From positions 8,220,328 through 8,284,327 of the forward strand of contig NC_086361.1 of NCBI RefSeq assembly GCF_036324505.1: a stretch of DNA of 64,000 nt, given 5' to 3'. A program made the translations under genes and the position numbers. This document shows, piece after piece, positions 20,976-32,514 of this stretch; the stretch's first letter is position 1; each line of letters starts with the position of its first letter. The stretch is from Eleginops maclovinus. Lineage: Eukaryota; Chordata; Actinopteri; Perciformes; Eleginopidae. The notes under the pieces are model-generated. The model worked only from the letters and a program-made list of their open reading frames with translations, was not told the origin of the DNA and did no database searches.

Positions 20976-22060
20976 AGAGGGTCCACCCAAATAAAATGGA
21001 ATGGCTGGACAAGGAGCGCGCTCGGGCCAAAAAGAGATGTCTAACGCCAAATGATGAAGACAGTGACTTACAACCCAGCGTGTCACAGTTTTTCAGGGGG
21101 GGCACACCCATCATATCTCAGGAACGTTTCGATACGCTGATTCTTAACTTCATAGTTCAAGGAATGCACCCCCTCCACACTGTGGACAGACCTGAATATA
21201 GACAATTATTCAGTGAAATTCTGCCCTCAAGGCATTTGATTTCAAGGCGAACATTAGGGCGACTTCTTAACAAGGAATACTCTTCCATGAAGAGTGCTTT
21301 GACTGATGTAATGCCCAAACAGAGTCACCTATGCACCACCACAGATGCCTGGTCATCAAATAATGGGAGCTTCCTCGGTGTCAGTGTCCACTGGATAGAT
21401 GAGGACTCCTTGAACATCCGCTCTGGGGCATTAGCCTGCCGTAGAATTGTAGGGAGGCACACTTTTGATGTTTTGGCCGAGATGCTTGAAGGTGTTCACA
21501 GAGAATTCAACATTAAAGACAAGCTTATTCTAACGACTACCGATAACGCTTCTAACTTTATAAAGGCCTTTAGTATATTCGCGGAAGTTCAGAGGAGTAT
21601 CCAGGAAAACAGAGACGAGGAAGACGATGAGGATGAGGAAGATCATCCTGTCTTCATCAATCTCACAGACATCCTGGAGGAAACACAGGAAGATTACAGC
21701 CTCCCTCCACACCAGCGCTGTGCCTGCCACTCTCTAAATCTTGTTGCCACCAGAGACATTGAGCACGCATTGACCCAGTCAGAGCCATTCAAGAGAATAT
21801 CGAGATCAACGCTTGCCAAATGTCAGGCTCTCTGGAACAAGCAAAACAGGAGCACTCAAGCCTCTGACACCATTCAAGAGAAGCTAGGATGTCAGCTGAT
21901 AGTGCCCATTTTAACCAGGTGGAACTCAACTTACCATGCCATGGAGCGCTTGAATACTTGCATCCTCACAAAAGAACAAGAATTCTATGAAGTCTGTGAG
22001 AAGCTGCAGGTGGCACGATTCAAGTCAACAGAATTCACATTCATACAGGAATATGTGAAG
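20976..22060 (+). CDS. hAT transposase, main catalytic exon
   Basis: After the acceptor TTCTTCTTTAG the exon encodes the end of the BED finger (RVHP), a linker and the catalytic domain: TTDAWSSNNGSFLG (first Asp), LTTTDNASNF (second Asp), an acidic DEEDDEDEEDH tract, RCACHSLNLVAT and LTRWNSTYHAMERL. The internal ATG at 20996 begins a long open frame. A GTAAAT donor lies at about 22061 after QEYVK. No stop or frameshift interrupts it. The truncated relative at 1270-2104 is almost identical over this exon. Confidence 0.8.
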
Positions 22061-22154
22061 GTAAATATGACAAGTGTGCAAATAGTATGTCAACATAATG
22101 ACAACAAACTATCATAATAGCCTGAATTTAATATGTGATAAAGTATTTAACTAA

Positions 22155-22385
22155 AAAAGCACTCGGAGAGCGCAGACCTCCGCCAAGGTAATATGGGTGA
22201 CTGACCCACAAATTCCACACGGTGTCACGGATCACCCCCAAAAATCAGCTGTTCTTTGTCCCAATACCCATGTTGTCTGAAAATTTCATCCAAATCTGTG
22301 CAGTACTTTATGAGTTATCTTGCAAACAAACAGACAAACAAACAAACAAATGCGACCAAAAACATAACCACCTTGGCGGAGCTGA
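22155..22385 (+). mobile_element. RTE-like LINE/SINE 3' fragment in hAT intron
   Basis: It begins GCACTCGGAGAGCGCAGACC, contains TGAAAATTTCATCCAAAT and GAGTTATCTTGCAAACAAAC, and ends CCACCTTGGCGGAG followed by ATAATAAT. This combination is a widespread fish RTE-type 3' end. No coding part. Confidence 0.5.
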
Positions 22386-22483
22386 TAATAATAATAACAA
22401 CAACTCAATTGTATGACTTACATAATTTAACAATATGTGATTTAATGTGAGTTAATATTTTTCTTTGACTGTATTCCAAGGTT

Positions 22484-23131
22484 ATGATGCCTTTGGCCAA
22501 GGCTCTTGACGTTTTACAGTCTGACCGAATGGGCTTCTCGGGAGTGTTGGTGCCAACCATCTCAATTCTACTGGAAAAGATGGAAGAGATGAAGCGGGAG
22601 AAACAGCTTCATCACTGCAACCCCCTGGTAGATGCGATCATCAGTGGGATTAAGAAAAGGTTTGAGTACATTTATCAAGATACCAGGTTGCTCACAGCCT
22701 CTGCAACTCACCCGATGTTCAGACTGACCTACATCCCGAGTGACAAGAAGGCTCAAGTTGTGTCAGACCTGAAAGCAGAAGTACACCTGCTTCAAACCCA
22801 GCCTTCAGGTCACAGGCAAACTGAAGATGACAACCTAGCTGATGATGTTGATGAGGTAACGGGGTACTTCCCATCACTCAGATCAGCCACAGAGCTGAAT
22901 GAAGTAGACTCCTACTTGCAGTCATCTGAAACCAAACTTGTAAATGCATTCCAAAATCTGCCACTAATGAAAAAACTCTTTCTTAAGTACAACACGGGAG
23001 TCCCAGCAAGTGCAGCCTGTGAAAGACTCTTTAGCGTAGGGAAAGACATTTTAGGACCAAAGAGGAACCGCCTTTCTGATGCAACTTTTGAAATGCTTCT
23101 TTTGTGCCGTGTGAACAAACACCTCTTGTAA
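22484..23131 (+). CDS. hAT transposase, C-terminal exon with dimerisation domain
   Basis: It follows an acceptor ending TATTCCAAG. 215 open codons include MMPLAKALDVLQ, and the hAT C-terminal dimerisation block PASAACERLFSVGKDILGPKRN (about residues 176-197, ending near NRLSDATFEMLLLCRVN), which holds hAT transposases together and includes the catalytic Glu region. The stop is at 23129-23131; an AATAAA follows at 23427. Together with the previous exon this looks like a near-complete transposase. Confidence 0.8.
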   Translation: MMPLAKALDVLQSDRMGFSGVLVPTISILLEKMEEMKREKQLHHCNPLVDAIISGIKKRFEYIYQDTRLLTASATHPMFRLTYIPSDKKAQVVSDLKAEVHLLQTQPSGHRQTEDDNLADDVDEVTGYFPSLRSATELNEVDSYLQSSETKLVNAFQNLPLMKKLFLKYNTGVPASAACERLFSVGKDILGPKRNRLSDATFEMLLLCRVNKHLL

Positions 23132-23647
23132 GAACAATAAGGGCTGATCCATGCACCGTTAACCCCCAGCCCCACCCCGCCCTATTCCCCCACCACTAAA
23201 ACTTTGATTGGCCTTGACAGGTTTGATTGGACTTCCTCAGTGTGAAAGGGGCTTTTGATTGTCATTCAGTTTAGTTCATCTACTATTGTCCCAGTGATCA
23301 CTCTCTGAGCCATGCTTATTAATCATGGTGTAAGATTTTGTTTTTTTGTAAACAGTTTCATTTGTTACATAGCCATGTATGCTGCAAAGCAATATCTACA
23401 CTGTGTTAGGTCATTGGCTGATCTTTAATAAATGTTTTAACCAGTGTATCAGACTCATTTTGAATTGACATAAGGTTGGTACAACGTTAAGTAGCTTCTG
23501 ATGTAGTTAAGCTACTTTTAACACATTTGTGTAACTTAGCTTGCTATATTTCTATAGGTGGTAGCTTTTGTGTAGTGAAGCTTAATTTATTGTTGAGTAA
23601 CTGATAGCTTAGCTCACTACACTGGACAAGTAGCTTGCCCAACACTG

Positions 23648-25349
23648 CCGGGCACACAGTAGGTCTGGTCCCGATGGATGACCTGCTCAATAGCTCTCCC
23701 CAGCCTGGTGGCCAAAGCCTTGGACAGAAGCTTGTTATCCACACACAGCAAAGACACAGGGCGCCAGTTTTTGATGTCCTGCAAGTTCCCTTTTTTGGCA
23801 GCAGCGTGATCACCGCTCTGCTGCAGGACATTGGTATAGAGCCAGAGGCCAGACTCTCATTAAAAACGTCAAACAGGTCATGAGACAAGATGTCCCAATA
23901 GGCTTTAAAAAACTCTACCGAGAGGCCGTCGATGCCAGGAGCCCGCCGTCCCTGCATGCCTTGCAGTGCGGCCTGCAACTCCCGCGTCGTCAACGGCCCT
24001 GCAAGCTGCGAGTTGGCCTCCTCAGAGACCTGAGGTAGTTCCGCACAAAACTCCTCTGAGAGCGTTTCGTCCTCATTATACTCGCTCGTGTAAAGGGTGG
24101 AATAAAAGCTCACAGCTCGCGTCCTGATCTGGCTTGGCTCTGTTAATTCCTGCCCTGTGTCTGACAGCAGTGAGTGGATTACCCACCTCTGTCCATTCTT
24201 TTTCTCCAGGCCGAAGAAGAAACTAGTGGGAGCATCCATCTCATTTATGTTTAGGAACCGGGACCTGACCAGTGCCCCCTGAACTTTAACGTCCAGCAGG
24301 CTGGCTAGAGCCATCTTTTTCTCTTTGAGGATTTCAATATATCCTCGATCTCCTGTGGAATCGCTTATTGTTTCTAGTTCCACTATATCACTCTCCAGGT
24401 CTTTCATAGATCTGATGTTGTCCTGTGTGACATTGAGGGTGTGCTGTTGACAGAGCATTCTTATCTCAGTCTTACCATGGTCCCACCACTGCCTAAGACT
24501 GCTAAACTCTCCCTTCCTCTGTCTAAAAACACTCCAGAAATAAATAAGGGCCTCTTTAAAATGTTTATCAAATGTTAAAACCAAATTAAAATGCCAATAA
24601 GCACTTCTCTGTAAAACATTTCTAATAAAAACATTACATAGAAGCAAAGAGTGATCTGTAAAACCAGCAGGGAGTATACTGCACATTTTAGAAGTATTAA
24701 AATGATGCTTAAAGCAATAAATGTGATCTAGTCTGGCTGATGAAATCCTATTCTCTCGGATGTGGGACCAGGTGTACTGCCTATCGTCTGTGTGCATCCT
24801 TCTCCATACATCCACCAGGCCGTGGGAGTGGACCAGCTGCCTCAGAGCATGCTGGGATGCTGGGTGCGGCTCTGCATGGTTGCGATCTAGAGATGCATTT
24901 TACGTACAATTAAAATCCCCACCCAAGAATAAAAAATCCTCCGCGACACAGCCGTTTAAAACATCATTAACTTTTTGTAAAAACAGCTTCCTCTCTGCAC
25001 CGTTTGTTGGAGCATACACATTTATAAAAACAGCCGTAAAAAGGTCAAACCGTGCTTTTATTAAAAGCAACCTCCCCTTGATAAACTGCTCGACCCTCCA
25101 GTGAGACAGGATTAAAAGAGTTGGAGAGAAGGAAGCCCACCCCTCCACTGAGAGAGGTGTTGTGGCTTAAAATGACTTCCCCCTCCCACTCCTTTTTCCA
25201 GTCATTCTCCTTAACAACGTCGCTGTGCGTCTCCTGTAAAAAAAGCACGTCGACATGTTTTTTTCTTGCCGTTTGATAAATTAAGGCTCTCTTTCTTAGC
25301 TCTCTGGCTCCATTGACATTCAGGCTTCCCACTCTAAAAGTGTCCATTG
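23648..25349 (-). pseudogene. Tx1-like LINE ORF2, endonuclease to RT fingers
   Basis: The start is placed at 25349 (MDTFRVGSLNVNGARELRKR), matching the usual beginning of Tx1-clade endonucleases. [19 protein letters not shown] and FLGGDFNCT follow, with a frame change near 25.05-25.15 kb and an in-frame stop at 24900-24902. The next block (from 24815) carries DVWRR, SARLDHIY, FTDHSLL, then RT N-terminal motifs APGIDGLSVEFFK and AVITLLPKKG. A further frameshift occurs near 23.77 kb before the hAT insertion. At least three breaks, so inactive. Confidence 0.8.
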
Positions 25350-25393
25350 TGAGTGAGGTAGTGCATACAATAATAAAAACAAATAAGTTAATT

Positions 25394-25409
25394 AAAACAC
25401 ACATAAGGG
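25394..25409 (+). repeat. L1 target-site duplication, 5' copy
   Basis: AAAACACACATAAGGG, identical to 7670-7685, directly before the L1 5' end at 25410. Confidence 0.85.
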
Positions 25410-25527
25410 CTTCCGGTGGAGCAAGACGACAAGATGGCTGCATGAGCTCGAGCTCCCGATAGCAAGTTAGAATCAACCCCCCTAAATTCACTATTTGTTG
25501 AACAATTCATAGTAATTTTACTCTGGA

Positions 25528-25731
25528 ATGAATAGGGGAGTAACGACTAGAAGTCAAACAAAACGTGACACACAAGAAAGGGAGAATACACCAGAAATGG
25601 ACGACGATCAGCGCGCTAACGACAACTCTGCAGAAAACATGTGCTCGGTGCTTCAAAGTATCAGTAAGGAAATACGCGACTTCAGGACTGAGCATAGATT
25701 ACAGGAGTTTCAGCGGATTCCCCCCAACTAA
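25528..25731 (+). pseudogene. L1 ORF1, N-terminal stub
   Basis: 67 codons start MNRGVTTRSQTKRD and continue with an acidic, helical stretch typical of the ORF1 coiled-coil start. The frame then ends, and the RNA-binding middle and C-terminal domains are missing before ORF2 begins at 26309. ORF1p would normally trimerise and coat L1 RNA. Internal deletion is the simplest reading. Confidence 0.6.
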
Positions 25732-26308
25732 TCTTTACTCTTTACTTTGTGACGGTATGTGAAACTTTCTTGGCCCCTTAATGAAAACAGCTGTGAGAAG
25801 TTCATGTTTAAATGATTTAAATGACTGATAAACCACTTCTGCCCGTGATGTGAGTCTTAAACCGTTATACATGGCAAAAATATCTGCAAGTCACTTTGAA
25901 GGATATCTTCCTTTTTTCTTTCCCCTCTTCAATTCAAATAGGATGGTTTGGCAGGGCAGCTACTTTAATTTTTATTGATTTATTTTTACGCTGGTATAAG
26001 GGGCCAAAATAAGTAAGACCAATGTTAAAGACTTCATTTGGAATACAAAATACATGCTATCGGACGATGTTGGACTACTACGATGTGTGAAATGGCGGGT
26101 TTCACCTCTAGTGAGGGGCCCTCCTGGAGGAGGATCTCCCCTCTGCCTACCAATGGGGACTCAGGGTGGCGAAGAATCACCCTACCTTGGGAGTTAACTG
26201 TTTTTTCTTTGTTTCTTTCAGTTAGCACATGTTGTCCAGATGTTCAGGTCTGTGCAGTTTTAAGTTGTCTGGAGGTTAAAGAATGTAACACGAGATTGGA
26301 GCATTTAA

Positions 26309-28765
26309 ATGCCATATAATAATATAAAACTGGTGTCACTTAATGTAAATGGGATGAATAACCCAGTTAAGAGGAGCAAGGTCCTGGCTAAATTGAAAAA
26401 AGAAAAGGCTCAAGTACTATTTTTACAAGAAACTCACCTGCCTCAACAAGAACATGAAAAGCTAAAACGCTTTGGTTTTAGGAATACATTTTACAGTTCC
26501 TATAAACCTAGCCAGAAGAGAGGAGTGGCTATCCTCATTGCGAATGCAGTTCAATTTGAATGCCTTAAAGAAGATAGGGACAATGAAGGGAGATTTGTAT
26601 TAATTAAAGGAAAGCTAGAAAACAGAATGGTGACAATGATCAATGTATACGCCCCCCCAGAGAGTACTAAATGCTTTTTCAAAACTCTGTTTGACATTAT
26701 TGCAATAGAAACTGAAGGTATTTTGATATGTGGAGGGGACTATAATGTGGTCATGAACCATAACCTGGACACAACAAGCCTAAAAAGAAGCAAGAAGCAT
26801 CTAACCAAGTTTATTGATGCATCAGTCCGGGAAATGGGACTAATCGATGTGTGGAGAGAACTTCACCCACTAAAAAGGGACTATACACACTATTCAGTAC
26901 CTCATTCTGTTTACTCCAGAATTGATTACTTTTTAATTAATACAAGTGAAATTCACAGGGCCACAGAGTGTAAAATCGGGGCGGCAGATATATCAGATCA
27001 TAGTGGGATTAGCTTGACAATACACTTGAATAATAGGAAAATAAATACAGTATGGAGGCTGAATCTGGGCATCTTGAACGATAAGGCAAATGTGGAACAG
27101 ATAAGAGAAGAAATAAAAAGGTATATAGAAGAGAACGATAATGGGGAAGTAAACCCTGCAATACTGTGGGACGGTATGAAGGCAGTTATTCGGGGGAAAC
27201 CAATCGCTTTGACAACATCACAAAAAAAGGCTCGGCTAGCTATATATAAACACAAAGTAGAAAAACTGCAAGAACTGGAGAAGAAACATAAAAATACAGA
27301 AAATCCGTCTGTATTACAACAAATACAGAAGATAAGGGAAGAGATAAATGAGATACTCAGGACAGATATAGAAAAGAGGGCAAGATTTGTAAAGCAGACC
27401 TACTATGAATCAGGCCCAAAAGCAACAAGACTCTTAGCTAGACGCCTGCGGAAACAACAGGCCATTAACACAATTCATAAAATAAAGAACCCTCAAACCA
27501 ACCAATTATCACACGAACCAGATGAAATAGAAAGAATATTTGAAGAATACCACAAGAAACTCTACTCTAAACCATTATCAGCTGATGAAAAGACAAGAAG
27601 AAGTTCTCTTGACACACTTGACCTGCCAACTATTGGTGAGACACAGAATGACACAATGATGTCACAATTTACAGTTAAGGAGCTAGAAGCTGCAATTAGT
27701 AGGTTAAAGGCTAGTAAATCACCAGGTAGTGATGGGTATCCTTCAGAATGGTATAAGGCCTTTCAGAAGGAGCTAACACCTTTGCTTCTGTCTTGTTTTA
27801 ACTGGACCCATAACGAGGGTGGGGCCCCTCCATTGTGGAAGGAAGCAATTATTACCGTTCTACCCAAAGAAGGCAAAGATAAAGAAGACTCCAAAAACTA
27901 TAGGCCAATTTCACTGTTAAATGTAGACTACAAACTATATACATCAATTATTTGCAAAAGACTTGAGGCCCTCATACCAGATTTGATTGATGAAGATCAA
28001 ACTGGTTTTGTTAAAGGACGCCAAACACACGATAATATTAGAAGAACTCTCCATATTCTGGACAACGCTCAAAAAAGTGGCACAAGTACAATTCTGGTTA
28101 GTTTGGATGCCGAAAAGGCATTCGATAGTGTTAGTTGGTTATTCTTGTATGAGGTACTAAAGAGATATGGCTTCAATGAAAAGGTAATCCAATGTATTAA
28201 AACTATTTATCAAGATCCCACAGCTAAGATCAGAGTAAACGGAAGCCTGTTCAATACAATTCAGTTGGAGAGGGGGACAAGACAAGGTTGTTGTCTGTCC
28301 CCCACTCTTTTTGCTTTATATGTCGAGCCTTTAGCACAGGCAATAAGGCAGAGTGAGGAACTACAGGGTGTCAATGTAGGGGGGACAGAACATATCATTG
28401 GCCTATTCGCGGATGATGTCATTGTTTTTCTTGAACAACCAGATATATGTTTCCCACACCTAATGTCTCTACTGGAAACGTATGAAAACTATTCAGGGTA
28501 TAAACTGAATATATCAAAAACACAAATTCTCACCTTAAATTATTCTCCATCCCGACAAATAAGAGATACATATAATTTGAAATGGAATTCTAAATCAATG
28601 AAGTATCTTGGTGTAACTCTGAGTAAAACACTTCCTGACATGTTTGAAAACAATTATAGCGAAATTGAAAAAAGCATTCAAAAAGATATTGAAAGGTGGT
28701 CTACCCTTCCGTTAGACTTCAGTGCTAGAATACAGATAGTCAAAATGAATATTCTAATATTCTAA
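26309..28765 (+). pseudogene. L1 ORF2: endonuclease and reverse transcriptase, C-terminus cut
   Basis: 818 uninterrupted codons. The endonuclease spans about 1-235 ([50 protein letters not shown]). Reverse transcriptase spans about 480-760: [36 protein letters not shown] (motif A), [10 protein letters not shown] (motif B) and [10 protein letters not shown] (motif C, FADD). All expected catalytic residues appear present. The frame ends after KMNILIF, where a deletion joins it out of frame to the C-terminal region. It was recently active by appearance, but this copy cannot make full ORF2p. Confidence 0.88.
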
Positions 28766-29102
28766 CTCGTTATTTTAGAACACCAAAGATCAAATCTAGG
28801 CAAATCGCTATACAACAAGACTGCTGGAGACTATGTGGGAGCAAGGGGGCAGACCATGCACACATCTTCTGGAACTGTATGAAAATGAGGATATACTGGC
28901 AAAATGTTAACTCAGTTGTAAAAACTGTCTTGGGATATGAAATCCCAAATACTTGTCCAGTGATGTATCTTGGGAATATTGAGGAGGTTGTAATGAAAGA
29001 AGACCTGTACTTGACTAAAGTATTACTCGCAGCAAGTAAGAAAGCGGTCACAAGAAACTGGCTCAATGTAAATACTCCAAAACAGGAACAGTGGTTGGAA
29101 AT
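28766..29102 (+). pseudogene. L1 ORF2 C-terminal zinc-knuckle fragment
   Basis: Another phase encodes RYFRTPKIKSRQ, then CWRLCGSKGADHAHIFWNC, a CCHC-like knuckle typical of L1 ORF2 ends, and WLNVNTPKQEQWLEIA. The link to the RT part is lost by deletion at about 28,765. It stops at the S1 junction. Confidence 0.75.
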
Positions 29103-30576
29103 TGCTCGTTCTCCAGCTTCTGCTTCATGCTCTCTCTGTGGTAGATCACCGATTCTCCCTTCAGGTGCCTCGAGTTCGACGTGTACATGGTACACACACA
29201 CACACACACGAAACGCTGCTATGTGAGAAAACACCTCGCAAAGCAAACAGAGCCTCACAAGGCAACCGCTTGTTCCAAGGCCAGAACCCGGGACAACGCT
29301 CCTCACATCTCTGTGAGACGAGAGAGAAGGAGGCAAGGGAGGAGAGCAAGTAATGAAATGAGACCAGACTAGACATGATAGCATGAATGTAAAACGGGTT
29401 GAGGGAACAAGAAATATATAGGGCAGGAGCGAGAAAAGAGGAAACAAAGTGAGAGTGCAGGGACGATTGAGGATAAGGGTTCTAAGAGAGGTTGCGTGGA
29501 GAGTGGGAGGAAATATGAAGACCTACAAGACGGCTTGAAATATATTGCAGCAGGGATAGGTAAGGTGAAAGGGGGTGAAAACAGGGAATTAATACCAGGA
29601 AGGACAATGTAAAGTTTACGAGATGGTGTAAAGTTTCCAACATGTTGTCTTTTTGATGTACGACTTCTTTAAAAGTCAAAACTTACAATGAAGTTGTAAA
29701 GCTAGCTGAGAAGCAAAACAGACAAGGAACAAGGAATAAATGACAGAAAAAATGCAAAACATTCCTGTGAATAATATTTATCTAGGGCTTTTATTGTGAA
29801 AGGTATAATTGATATAATTATGTATTTGTTATGAATTTTGTATTTGTGTGAAATGATTTAAAGGGATTTTAAATTTCTAGCACTTTTGAATTATTATTGT
29901 CTCTATAGCTTGATAAAGAAATATTATGATTTATTAGAATAATTCTATCTTTTTCTATTAGTCATTTTCCAACAGATTCCCCATTCATATCATTCAAAGA
30001 CAAATGTATTAAATAAGTCATGTTTGAATAACAGGGTTCCTGCAGTTGCTTGAAATCCTTGAAAACATTTTCATTATAATTTTGAGTTTGGTTTGAAAAG
30101 TTCTTGAAACTGATCTTTTGTTTCCATTTTAAATTTGTCAATTTCTTGCTCTTTTGTTGTGTTACTGCACCATAAAATGCAATGAAACGGGATGAGGAAG
30201 AGCAATAATTAGTGTCCTGTTTATACTGTATGCACTTTATGTAATTTACCACAGCAGTAAGGGGCTGAAAACACTTGAAAGTTCTCCTTGAAATGCTTCA
30301 GTTTGACCTCTTAGACGGGCTGGAGACCTTTTGAATTACCACAGTGCCTCGCTGCTCTACTCTTCTCCTTACTCTGGCTTTGTGTTTTTAAGAACCTGTG
30401 TTTTATGTCTTTCAGCAATCTGCCAAAATCCACAATGATAAAGATCCACAAGCTGCAGGATCCAGAGAGGATGTGCAGCGAAGCTCAGGAGGAGGAAGAA
30501 GAGGACGTTTAAGAATAAAAGAGACGGACGTTAGCATGGTGTGAACCTTGCTGGATATTTCAGTATTCTGAGTGTG

Positions 30577-30622
<46 letters not shown>

Positions 30623-31180
30623 CTAAAGAGACAGGGATAAGTGTTTGTGTTGCCCAGATGCAGATTAACCATCTCAAAAGCTTTACGGAGAGAAAGGGTC
30701 AGAAAAACTCTGCAGAGACAACATTGCTACTGTTCAAGTAAGGAAGGTTCACCCATAACCAACTGGCATTATTGTACGTTTTGAGGGATTAGGGAATAGG
30801 TTGGGGAGATTGGGTAAAATCCTTAGTTTTGTGCCTTAATGCAAGATACAGTTGAGCTCAAATTGATTAAAAACTGGAGTCAGACTATGTGGAGCACTTC
30901 CAAACTTACAGTCTTTTCATACAATTGTATTTTTCTCCAAAATCTGAGTTTTTTTCCACAGTTGACGACAAATAAAAGCTGTTTTTGTGCATAAAACACC
31001 TTTTTTTTTAGATTTGTTTATCTATATCAGTTTGCTAATACATGTTTGAGAAGATTTAAGAAAGGTATTGTTACCAGCTGATAGATTAAAACATCAGAGC
31101 AACAGAACAGAAGTTAATTATAAGCACAGGACCTAACCTGCACTGACAACAAACCAACAAGGATGATGACTTGATTTATC
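29103..31180 (+). repeat. Tandem unit copy D: S1 plus S2
   Basis: It matches 8165-10220. Differences are scattered substitutions and a longer GT repeat (30575-30621). It carries the micro-exon (29164-29188) and terminal exon (30416-30512) candidates. It is cut at 31180 by LINE sequence that is out of order relative to copies A and C. Confidence 0.85.
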
Positions 31181-32150
31181 ACTCTCAATCTTATTGTACA
31201 ACACTTTGATCTTAGCTATGAAACCAGCGCTGAACCCAAACTTCTCCATTACTTTCCAGAAGAAGCTGTGCTCGACGCGGTCAAAAGCCTTTTCCTGATC
31301 TAGAGAAATCAGAAGGGTATTAATGCCCAATGAGCTGGAGACCTCCAAAACATCTCGCCACCCTGATAAAAAGGAGGTAGCCCACTTAACTTTAAAATGT
31401 TTAAATCAGTTAAAAACAGAGCAGCATCCAGCCCCAGGTTACTCGCGCGTCTTAGAATGCAGCTGCTCTCATCTCTCCACACCAAATCAGCCGGGCCGGT
31501 AAGATACCTTTGCAGAAACTGCACTCTAAAAGTGTCTGTTCGGCTGGCCAGGTGGACAAGGCCCTGTCCCCCCTCGTCTCTAGATAAAAACAGCACCCCC
31601 TGTGGCACCCAGTGTAGCCCATCCCAAAAGAAATCTACCAATCTCTTTTGTATTTGGGCCAGTAGGCCTGAGGGAGGGTCTACACAGGTAAGACGGTGCC
31701 ACAGTTGGGATGCCACAAGGTTGTTTAAAACCAAAACTCTACCTTTAAAAGACATCTGCGGGAGCAGCCACTTCCATTTGGACAGTTTTTCCTCAATCTT
31801 CTCTGTGACGTTCTCCCAGTTCTTCTGGACTATATTTGTGTTCCCTACGAACACACCCAGGTACTTTATGCCATCTCTTTTCCATGTCATGCCCTGGGGA
31901 AGACGTGGGAGACCGCCACGACACTCACCGACAGCGAGGGCCTCACTCTTCTTCCAATTGACCCTCGCTGCCGATGCTGAACTAAAATCTGTCACAATAT
32001 TGGTTAAAATGTCTGCATCCCTCTGGTCACTAATAAAAACAACGAGGTCGTCCGCATACGCAGATAAAACCGTGTTTCCATTAAAACCAGGTAAAAACAG
32101 CCCTTGGAATTTGGAGCGTATTTTGCAGAGGAGGGGTTCTAGGGAGAGTG
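31181..32150 (-). pseudogene. Rearranged Tx1-like LINE pieces (copy D)
   Basis: Two non-adjacent LINE parts are fused. 31181-31358 matches 19,365-19,545 (motif A region, DQEKAFDRVEH). 31359-32150 matches 18,490-19,279 (C-terminal half to YADD). In the intact order they would be reversed relative to this arrangement, so the copy suffered an internal deletion and transposition of segments. The second part keeps a 228-codon frame (31309-31995) but no complete polymerase. Confidence 0.8.
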
Positions 32151-32476
32151 CAGTGCATGCGCACGCAGCAACCGGCAGTGAGAGCTAGAGTTTGAGAAAG
32201 TTTGGAGTGAAAGTTTGGTGTTTGTGTTTTCTTATCTTATTTATTCGGCAAAGTGCTTCGACGTTTACTGTATAGCTTTTGTTTCACTGTGTGCACGTGT
32301 TAAGTAAGAAACACAGCTGATATTCCAGAAGGAAGTCCCCCCATAAAATTCAAAGACTGTCTGCATCACAAATGACTATCCTGCGACTCACCTTTCCAGT
32401 AGAGCTCTCTCCCCTCTCACTCTCTCTGCCCTGACTCCTATAGGTCAATAGGGGTGGTGGTGTGATTATTCTTAGT

Positions 32477-32514
<38 letters not shown>

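Larger units (their letters stand above)
19584..23647 (+). mobile_element. Complete hAT transposon with TIRs and 8-bp TSD
   Basis: The left end CAGTGATGGGCAGTAGC and the right end (minus CAGTGTTGGGCAAGCTAC) form imperfect inverted repeats. CCGGGCAC flanks both sides (19576-19583 and 23648-23655), the 8-bp target duplication diagnostic of hAT. Removing the element and one TSD restores LINE sequence. At 4064 bp with transposase exons inside, this is a potentially autonomous copy, itself carrying a MITE and an RTE-like fragment in its introns. Confidence 0.92.
18234..25393 (-). mobile_element. Tx1-like LINE, split by a hAT, both ends incomplete
   Basis: A minus-strand non-LTR retrotransposon with an APE-type endonuclease start at about 25349 (MDTFRVGSLNVNG), reverse transcriptase, and downstream domain to about 18.29 kb. 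The C-terminal zinc-knuckle region, present in the related plus-strand LINE at 51.6-52.07 kb, is absent. No ORF1 is seen. It was split by the hAT at 19584-23647 and, upstream, by an L1 at 25410. Confidence 0.85.
25410..29102 (+). mobile_element. L1 retrotransposon with deletions, 3' end missing
   Basis: It starts CTTCCGGTGGAGCAAGACG after a 16-bp duplication, consistent with a full 5' end. It has an ORF1 start, then ORF2, and stops inside the ORF2 C-terminus at about 29102, where the S1 repeat begins (shared GCTCG at the seam). Its missing 3' end sits at 7461-7669 in another copy of the tandem unit. Confidence 0.85.
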
